Positions 41,369-46,179 of a stretch of 46,179 nt of DNA are shown piece by piece; the stretch's first letter is position 1, and each line of letters begins with the position of its first letter. The translations under genes and the position numbers were made by a program. The stretch comes from Myxococcus virescens (lineage in GTDB: Bacteria > Myxococcota > Myxococcia > Myxococcales > Myxococcaceae). The notes beneath the pieces are model-generated. The model did no database searches. It was not told where the DNA came from and saw only the letters and a program-made list of their open reading frames with translations. The stretch lies in assembly GCF_900101905.1 (NCBI RefSeq), contig NZ_FNAJ01000031.1:1-46179 (forward strand), given 5' to 3'.

Positions 41369-41953
41369 CTAGGTGTTCCGTCCCCGGCTCGCGAGGACGC
41401 GGTCAATCATCTGCTCGTGCAGCGCATGGAGCGGTTGGGCGACGTGTTCGCCCTCCAGATACGCAAGCGCACCGGCGATGGCCTCCAGCGTGGACATGCC
41501 ATCCGGGTGGGGCGGGCGACGCAGGCGCCGCGAGTCCGGCGCGGGCGGTGGCAGCTTCAAGCCGGGCAGCCGCCGCAGCGCGGGGACTCGCTGCACCATG
41601 CGGCGTGCTTGTCCCCAGCTCCCATCCAGGATGATGAGCCTGCTGGGAAAGGCCGCACCGGACGCGGGCTCGTGGTGCGCGTCCGGGAACAGCAGCCACG
41701 TGTCATCGCCCTCCAGGACGGAGGCGTCGAAGGGGACGCCCGGCGAGCCATAGGAGACGATGCTGCACCGGGGAATGGCGAGCGCCGCCATGCGCGCGGT
41801 GTTGGTGGATTTGAGCGTCTCCTTGTGGTGCCGGACGATGAGCAGCTCCGTGCGAGTGGAGACGCACGGCACCTCGGCGCACAGACACAGGGCAACAGGG
41901 AGGAAACAGCGCGGGCAGCGACCCGCGAGGTCCTCGGGCGTTCGAGACCTCAT
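41369..41953 (-). CDS. DTW-domain tRNA-uridine aminocarboxypropyltransferase-like protein
   Basis: A 194-residue DTW protein: an N-terminal cysteine cluster (RCPRCFLPVALCLCAEVP), VRHHKETLKSTNTARMA, and the signature LIILDGSWGQARRM, with the usual DGTW as DGSW. A C-terminal HPDGMSTLEAIAGALAYLE follows. Family members (TapT/DTWD) transfer the acp group from SAM to uridine in tRNA. Its ATG overlaps the stop of the upstream unknown gene as ATGA. Confidence 0.92.
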   Translation of the reverse strand: MRSRTPEDLAGRCPRCFLPVALCLCAEVPCVSTRTELLIVRHHKETLKSTNTARMAALAIPRCSIVSYGSPGVPFDASVLEGDDTWLLFPDAHHEPASGAAFPSRLIILDGSWGQARRMVQRVPALRRLPGLKLPPPAPDSRRLRRPPHPDGMSTLEAIAGALAYLEGEHVAQPLHALHEQMIDRVLASRGRNT

Positions 41954-42504
41954 TTGCCCTGGCGGTATCGCTCCATGAGGGTCCGGGCCTCGCGCAGCTT
42001 CTCCTCGACGAAGCGGTCATCCGCGTCCGGCTCGTACTCCGCGTCGGGCAGGTCGAGGTGGAAGAGGGCGGAGAGGCTGACGGGCGTCACTTCCAACCAT
42101 TCGGCGGTGCGGTTGAGCGCGGCCTGACGGCGGCCCGCGAAGGTCTCCGGCCCATCTTCGGGGCCGCAGCGGCAGATGCGCGCCGAGTCACCGGACACGT
42201 CCACGTAGAGCCCCAGCACCTCCGCGTCCAGCTCCGCGGCCAGCGCGCACGTGGCCTCGCTGACGTAGGCGGCCATGGCCTGCGCCGCGGAGCGCTCCGT
42301 CAGCGAGCGGACCAGGAACACCTGCCAGCCGGCTTCGGTAATCGCGCCGGCTTCCTGGAGCGGCGCCAGCTCCGCGGGCGGCGCGTGGATGCGCGTGAGC
42401 AGCCGTCGCACGGGCACTTCCATCCGCTCGAGCCGGGCGCTCGACGCGGGACAGAAGAAGACGACGCGATACTCACGGCTGTCGGCTGCGGTTTCCATAG
42501 GCAT
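41950..42504 (-). CDS. conserved-looking protein of unknown function, coupled to the DTW gene
   Basis: A 184-residue acidic soluble protein from the ATG at 42504; an ATG two codons on is also possible. It reads as an ordered alpha/beta domain (YRVVFFCPAS, EAGWQVFLVRSLTERSAA, LDAEVLGLYVDVSGDSARIC) with an acidic C-terminal helix. I recognise no family. The overlap with the DTW gene suggests a shared transcript and perhaps a shared tRNA-related role. Confidence 0.75.
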   Translation of the reverse strand: MPMETAADSREYRVVFFCPASSARLERMEVPVRRLLTRIHAPPAELAPLQEAGAITEAGWQVFLVRSLTERSAAQAMAAYVSEATCALAAELDAEVLGLYVDVSGDSARICRCGPEDGPETFAGRRQAALNRTAEWLEVTPVSLSALFHLDLPDAEYEPDADDRFVEEKLREARTLMERYRQGK

Positions 42505-42600
42505 ACGGCGTCGCCAGGAACGGAGGGGAGAGTGTGTGCGGGGGCCCAAGAGGACCAAAGGACTCCCCAGACATGCAAGCGGTGATTTGGAGCCCGTGTT

Positions 42601-43467
42601 TCAGCGCGCCGCGGCGCGCAGCGGCACAGCCTGGAGAATGGCGCGTCGCTCGGCCGCCACCCATGCGCCCGCCACCAGCACCAGCAGGCCTCCGCCCAGG
42701 GCGACGGGCGTCAGCGTCTCCGAGAAGAAGGCCCAGCCCACCAACGACGCGGTGAGTGGCTCCAGGTACGTGAGCGCCGCCGCGGCCGCGGTGGGAACCT
42801 GCCGCAGACCGGTATGGAAGAGGATGTTTCCAATGAGGCCGCAAACGATACCGCCCACGAGCACGAGGAGCGTGCCTCCATCCACCGTGGGTGGCAGTAC
42901 CCGGTCTCCGAAACAGAGCAGCAGCACGCCCGCGGAGATGGGGGCATGCAGTGATGTCACGGCCATGGGTGAATACGCCCGCGCCGCCTGTTTCGCGGCC
43001 AGGACGATGATGGCGTAGAAGCAGGCGCTGCCCGCGCCCAGCAGCGCCGTCAGCCCCGAGAAGTCACCGTCGGGCCGGCCGATGAGCAGGGCGAGGCCCA
43101 CCAGCGTCACCGGGCCGCCTATCAGGGCCCGGGTGGAGCGCTCCTCGCCCAGCACCCAGGGGGCCAGCAGCGCCAGCAGCAAAGGCGCCAGGTAGTGCGT
43201 CAGCACGGCGATGGACACCGGCCCGCGCTCCATGGCGGCGAAGAAGAGGGCCGTGTTCGCCGCGTCCGCCAGCGCCACGACGAGCAGCGCGAGGGTGGCC
43301 CGGCGGTCGCGCAGGGCATCGCGCCGGAACAGGAACGGCGCCGGGAGCGACATGGCCAGGAGCACGAGGAATGCGTTCTGCGGCCCGGCGAGCCCCGCTG
43401 GACGGAAGAAGAGCGCCCAGCACCCCCAGAGGGTGGCCCCGGCCGCGACCATGGCGAAGTACCGCAC
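42601..43467 (-). CDS. EamA/DMT-superfamily membrane transporter
   Basis: A 288-residue protein with ten predicted membrane helices in two EamA halves (each about five helices), with FFAAMERGPVSIAVLTHYLAPLL and NILFHTGLRQVPTAAAAALTYLEPLTASLVGW as the characteristic repeats. It probably exports a metabolite; the substrate is unknown. The GTG at 43467 with GGAG seven bases upstream fits; the frame runs open further upstream but only as a shadow of the WYL gene. Confidence 0.88.
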   Translation of the reverse strand: MRYFAMVAAGATLWGCWALFFRPAGLAGPQNAFLVLLAMSLPAPFLFRRDALRDRRATLALLVVALADAANTALFFAAMERGPVSIAVLTHYLAPLLLALLAPWVLGEERSTRALIGGPVTLVGLALLIGRPDGDFSGLTALLGAGSACFYAIIVLAAKQAARAYSPMAVTSLHAPISAGVLLLCFGDRVLPPTVDGGTLLVLVGGIVCGLIGNILFHTGLRQVPTAAAAALTYLEPLTASLVGWAFFSETLTPVALGGGLLVLVAGAWVAAERRAILQAVPLRAAAR

Positions 43468-43525
43468 CGTGTGACTCCTGGTGACTCCGGCGCGCACTCC
43501 GGCTCCGGCGGGCGCGCAGCCTACC

Positions 43526-44257
43526 TCAGCCAGCGGTTCGCGTATCGTCCGCGCGTTGGGCCTCGGCCTGGGCTCGCAGGCCCTCCATGTCGGGCGTGAA
43601 GGGGCGGTCGGGGACGAGGCGCGCCCGGCGGATGCGGTCCATGCGGAACATGCGCGCCGCGGCCTTCTCCACGTCCCGGGCCAGCACGTACCAGACGGGC
43701 GATTCGACCAGCAGCCCGTGCGGCTCCACGATGCGGCGGGTCGCCTTGCCGTGCCGGTCGCGGTATTCGAAGGACAGGCAGACCTGCTCGCGGAAGGCCC
43801 GCTCGAAGACGGCGAGCAGCTCCTCCGGCGGTGTTCCGACATCCGCCAGCACGCGGGCGCTCGCCGGCCGTCCCACCACCACGCGGCGGCAGAGCTCACG
43901 CATGCCCCGGGCCCGCTCCTTGGGGACGCTGGCGAAGAGCTTCTGGAGCCCCGAGCGCGTCGCGCTGCCCCAGGGCAACGTGCTGCCCGTCGCGGACAGG
44001 TTCGCGGCCAGCCAGAGCGCGACCACCTCCTCCTGCGACAGGTGGACGGCCGCCACGCCCCGGTCCCGCTCCAGCCGGACGCCACCTCCAGGGCCTGTGT
44101 CACTGCTCAGGGGAATGCCTTGTTGTCGCAGCGTCGCCAGGTCCCGGTGGACGGTGCGCGCGCTCACGTCGAGCGCCTCGGCGATCTCCGCCACCGTCGT
44201 CCCATCCCGGCCCCGCAGGAAGTCCAGCAGCCGCATCACCCGGTCGACTCGAGCCAT
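43526..44257 (-). CDS. WYL-domain transcriptional regulator (YafY family)
   Basis: A 243-residue regulator: an N-terminal HTH of the HTH_11 type (TTVAEIAEALDVSARTVHRDL, residues about 20-40) and a C-terminal WYL ligand-sensing domain (VEPHGLLVESPVWYVLAR, then FRMDRIRRARL). It is divergent from the alpha/beta hydrolase gene, with a perfect dyad just in front of its own ATG, so autoregulation and control of the hydrolase are likely. Confidence 0.93.
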   Translation of the reverse strand: MARVDRVMRLLDFLRGRDGTTVAEIAEALDVSARTVHRDLATLRQQGIPLSSDTGPGGGVRLERDRGVAAVHLSQEEVVALWLAANLSATGSTLPWGSATRSGLQKLFASVPKERARGMRELCRRVVVGRPASARVLADVGTPPEELLAVFERAFREQVCLSFEYRDRHGKATRRIVEPHGLLVESPVWYVLARDVEKAAARMFRMDRIRRARLVPDRPFTPDMEGLRAQAEAQRADDTRTAG

Positions 44258-44259
44258 TG

Positions 44260-44276
44260 CTGACAGTTTCTGTCAG
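44260..44276. promoter_or_regulatory. perfect dyad operator for the WYL regulator
   Basis: CTGACAG-TTT-CTGTCAG is a perfect inverted repeat two bases upstream of the WYL gene ATG, in the gap to the divergent hydrolase. TGACAG...CTGTCA-type dyads occur in front of YafY-type regulator genes, from general knowledge. Confidence 0.7.
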
Positions 44277-44344
44277 GGATGGGCCGTACTCCACAAGCAT
44301 CAGGTCGCGCACGACCGCGCGCTTCGAGGCGAGAGGAGGCCGTC

Positions 44345-45103
44345 ATGATGGGTTCCAAGGGACTGCTGAATGTCGACGATGGGGGCGTGGGTGGACTGCC
44401 GGTGGTGTTCGTCCATTCGAGTGCCGGCAACACCACGCACTGGGCCGCGCAGCTGTCGCATCTGCGCACGCACCGCCGTGCCTTGGCACTGGACCTGCGT
44501 GGCCACGGGAAGTCCGAGCTGCCACGCGACGGCGGCTTCGCCGTGGAGGACTTCGCGCGGGATGTGGGGACGGTGGTGGATGGGCTGGGGCTTCAGCGCT
44601 TCGTGCTGGTGGGGCGCAGCCTGGGCGGGGCTGTCTGCGTGGCCTACGCGGGGGCGCATCCGGACCGCGTCGCGGGGTTGTTCCTCCTCGACCCGGCCTC
44701 GGATGGACGCTCGATGCCCGCGGAGCAGGCCCAGGGCTTGATGGCGGTGCTGGGGACCGAGGCCTGGAGCGCGGTGGTGGAGGAGGCCTGGGGCCCCATG
44801 TTGGCGCCGTCCCGGCCGGAGGTGCGCGAGCGGGTGCTCTCCGAGATGCGCGCCACGTCCCAAGAGGGCGTCCGGGGCGGACTGGGAGCCCTGTTGGACT
44901 TCGACCCCGTGACGCCGCTGCGGCGCTACTCGGGGCCGCGTCTGTCGATGGTGACGGCCTTCAACGAGGAACCGGGCGCATATCACCACCTGGTGCCGGA
45001 GCTGCCGCACGCGAAGGTGGAGGGCACGGGGCACTGGGTGCAGCTCGACGCGCCGGACGAGGTGAATCGGCTGCTGGACGGCTTTCTCGCCACGGTGCGC
45101 TGA
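44345..45103 (+). CDS. alpha/beta hydrolase
   Basis: A 252-residue alpha/beta hydrolase: VVFVHSSAGNTTHW (oxyanion region), ALDLRGHGKSELP, nucleophile elbow VGRSLGGAVC (Ser), an Asp in the expected position after the fourth strand, and the terminal His in VEGTGHWVQLDAP. It lacks a signal peptide. GGAGG six bases before the ATG at 44345 fixes the start. It is probably regulated by the divergent WYL protein. Substrate unknown; sequence resembles small-molecule ester or lactone hydrolases. Confidence 0.92.
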   Translation: MMGSKGLLNVDDGGVGGLPVVFVHSSAGNTTHWAAQLSHLRTHRRALALDLRGHGKSELPRDGGFAVEDFARDVGTVVDGLGLQRFVLVGRSLGGAVCVAYAGAHPDRVAGLFLLDPASDGRSMPAEQAQGLMAVLGTEAWSAVVEEAWGPMLAPSRPEVRERVLSEMRATSQEGVRGGLGALLDFDPVTPLRRYSGPRLSMVTAFNEEPGAYHHLVPELPHAKVEGTGHWVQLDAPDEVNRLLDGFLATVR

Positions 45104-45138
45104 GCGCGCGCGTTCGCCGCGCGTGTTATCTACGGCCC

Positions 45139-45705
45139 GTGCCCCGGCCCAAGCTGCACAGCGACGAAGCCATCCTCGACGCCGCCATGTCCGTGTTGCT
45201 TCGGAGCGGGCCGGCCGCATTCACGCTGAATGACGTGGCCGTCGCGGTGGGCATGTCCCGCGCGGCGCTCATCCAGCGCTTCAAGAACAAGGAGCACCTC
45301 TACTTCCGGCTCATGGAGCGGACCGCCGAGCAGAAGCGCGAGTACTTCGCCGGTCTGCCCGTGGAAGTCGGAGCTCAGGGCCTCTGGCGTTTCCTGAAGA
45401 CGCTGGTCTCGGTGATGGGGGAGGGCGAGGCGCTCGACGCACACCTGCTCCTGGCCTGGGAGGACGTGAGAGACCCCACGTTGAGGCGGATGGCGCATGA
45501 GCGGAATCTGCTCGTGCGCGACGCCATCGCCGTCCGGCTTCCGCCCTGCGTCGACCGGGGCGCGGTGTCCGCCTTGCTTCAAGACGTCATCGCGGGTGCG
45601 ACGATGCAGTGGTTGGTGGAGCGGACACCACCGTTGACGGAGTACGTCCTCGCTCGCTTGCGCACGTTGCTCGGGTGCGTGTTTCCACGAGAGTCCTTCG
45701 ACTGA
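45139..45705 (+). CDS. TetR-family transcriptional regulator
   Basis: A 188-residue regulator from the GTG at 45139: TetR-type HTH (AFTLNDVAVAVGMSRAALIQRFKNKEHLYFRLM, residues about 28-60; read in pieces) followed by an all-helical ligand-binding domain. It ends 45 bases before a 20-bp perfect palindrome that straddles a promoter pointing rightward. A regulator upstream of its target is the simplest reading. Confidence 0.93.
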   Translation: MPRPKLHSDEAILDAAMSVLLRSGPAAFTLNDVAVAVGMSRAALIQRFKNKEHLYFRLMERTAEQKREYFAGLPVEVGAQGLWRFLKTLVSVMGEGEALDAHLLLAWEDVRDPTLRRMAHERNLLVRDAIAVRLPPCVDRGAVSALLQDVIAGATMQWLVERTPPLTEYVLARLRTLLGCVFPRESFD

Positions 45706-45743
45706 AGGTTGTGTCGCTTGGAGGGGCGCCCAACAGGGGCGGG

Positions 45744-45772
45744 TTGAATATAACCGACGCGTCGGTTATTAA
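45744..45772 (+). promoter_or_regulatory. TetR-operator/promoter: palindrome within the -35/-10 spacer
   Basis: TTGAAT (45744-45749) and TATTAA (45767-45772) are separated by 17 bases, and a perfect palindrome of 20 bases (45750-45769, half-site ATAACCGACG) fills the spacer. Such placement gives tight repression by a TetR dimer. The promoter points toward the short ORF at 45816. Confidence 0.8.
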
Positions 45773-45815
45773 TCCCTCGTCCACGCCAGTTCCTGGCGTC
45801 GAAAGGGGTCCCTGG

Positions 45816-45851
45816 ATGTCTGAGCGCATCATCGGCGGTCTCAACCGGTGA
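45816..45851 (+). pseudogene. 11-codon ORF after the TetR operator, likely truncated gene
   Basis: ATG with AAGGGG about seven bases upstream opens MSERIIGGLNR and stop. It is in the right place to be the regulated target of the TetR promoter but ends after 11 codons, about 50 bases before an IS30-type transposase start. The likely explanation is that the IS insertion cut a normal gene. A leader peptide is the alternative. Confidence 0.4.
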
Positions 45852-46179
45852 ACGCACCAGTCAGGATGCGCTGAAGGCGAGCGCATCCGGGAGAGGTGCC
45901 CGGTGGAGAGTCGAGGCAAGCTCGGCAGGATGAGTGGAGAGGACTGGCTGGAGGTGCAGCGTGCGGTGGCCGCCGGGCAGACGCAGGAGGCGGCAGCGCG
46001 GGCGGTCGGGGTGAATGAGCGCACGCTGCAGCGCCTGTTGAGGCGTGCGGGCGGCATCCGGCGGCCGCCGCGCGTGCGCTCTGCCTTGCGTTTGAGCGTG
46101 GCCGAGCGCGAGGAGGTGTCTCGTGGCGTGCAGGCGGAAGAGTCCATGCGCGCCATCGCGCGGCGGCTGGGGCGCGCCC
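45845..46179 (+). mobile_element. IS30-family insertion sequence, left part (boundary approximate)
   Basis: The region contains a transposase 5' end with IS30-type motifs and continues past the window edge. The left boundary is set near the end of the truncated ORF; the terminal inverted repeat cannot be confirmed because the other end is not in the window. Confidence 0.55.
45903..46179 (+). CDS. IS30-family transposase, N-terminal part
   Basis: The frame is open from the GTG at 45903 (GGGAGAGG six bases upstream; ATG at 45930 possible) to the window end. It reads EDWLEVQRAVAAGQTQEAAA and RAVGVNERTLQRLLRRAGG, a helix-turn-helix, then LSVAEREEVSRGVQAEESMR and AIARRLGRA, the second helix-turn-helix typical of IS30 transposases (LxxxEREEIxRGL...IAxxLGRxPST). 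The DDE catalytic domain lies outside. Confidence 0.8.
   Translation, partial: MESRGKLGRMSGEDWLEVQRAVAAGQTQEAAARAVGVNERTLQRLLRRAGGIRRPPRVRSALRLSVAEREEVSRGVQAEESMRAIARRLGRA

Overview
The window is high-GC DNA (about 70 percent by eye) with strong G/C third-position codon preference. It looks like a chromosomal segment of a myxobacterium of the Myxococcus/Corallococcus type. This rests on gene content: a mevalonate operon (Idi-2, class II HMG-CoA reductase, mevalonate kinase, mevalonate-diphosphate decarboxylase, phosphomevalonate kinase), many lipoproteins with Asp/Ala/Gly/Pro-rich linkers, delta-60 repeats, and a full ISC iron-sulphur operon. The genus is an inference from memory of such loci, not a search result.

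Layout. 1-1.3 kb: a HAMP sensor fragment with no usable start codon, and a Cys-rich lipoprotein. 1.4-7.7 kb: an RND efflux operon (outer-membrane factor, adaptor, pump) divergent from a MarR regulator, with a perfect inverted repeat between them. 7.7-10 kb: a coiled-coil membrane protein and an HtpX-like protease. 10-17 kb: a divergent iron-type locus. On the minus strand is an imelysin lipoprotein overlapping a full-length homologue of vitamin K-dependent gamma-carboxylase. On the plus strand is a delta-60 repeat lipoprotein, then a FecA-like TonB receptor. Two Fur-like boxes lie between the two arms. 17-23 kb: a DsrE-like gene and the five-gene mevalonate operon with touching or overlapping reading frames.

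23-26.9 kb is the accessory stretch. It holds a lower-GC solitary gene resembling HrgA/COG2958 putative nucleases, then a lipoprotein with cupredoxin-like repeats flanked on both sides by decayed pieces of D15/Omp85-type surface-antigen genes. 26.9-29.6 kb: a phosphodiesterase/phosphatase-family protein coupled to a flippase-like membrane protein, ending at a strong terminator and tRNA-Leu(CAG). 29.8-35 kb: the minus-strand ISC operon iscS-iscU-iscA-hscB-hscA-fdx, with a recognisable promoter, a dyad just downstream of its -10, an internal terminator-like hairpin between iscA and hscB, and an IscS that carries about 50 extra residues.

35-46 kb: an SPFH/coiled-coil protein, a short DsbD with a fused thioredoxin domain, a DCC-family protein, a VanW-family protein overlapping a glycosyltransferase-like gene, a DTW-domain tRNA-modification gene coupled to an unknown gene, an EamA transporter, a WYL regulator divergent from an alpha/beta hydrolase over a perfect dyad, and a TetR gene. 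The TetR gene is followed by a promoter whose 17-bp spacer lies within a 20-bp perfect palindrome. That promoter faces an 11-codon ORF and then the left part of an IS30-type element, which runs off the window.

The most unusual system is the Fur-type divergon joining a gamma-carboxylase homologue, imelysin, a delta-60 lipoprotein and a FecA-like receptor. Next are the HrgA-like islet and the operator/IS30 junction at the right edge.
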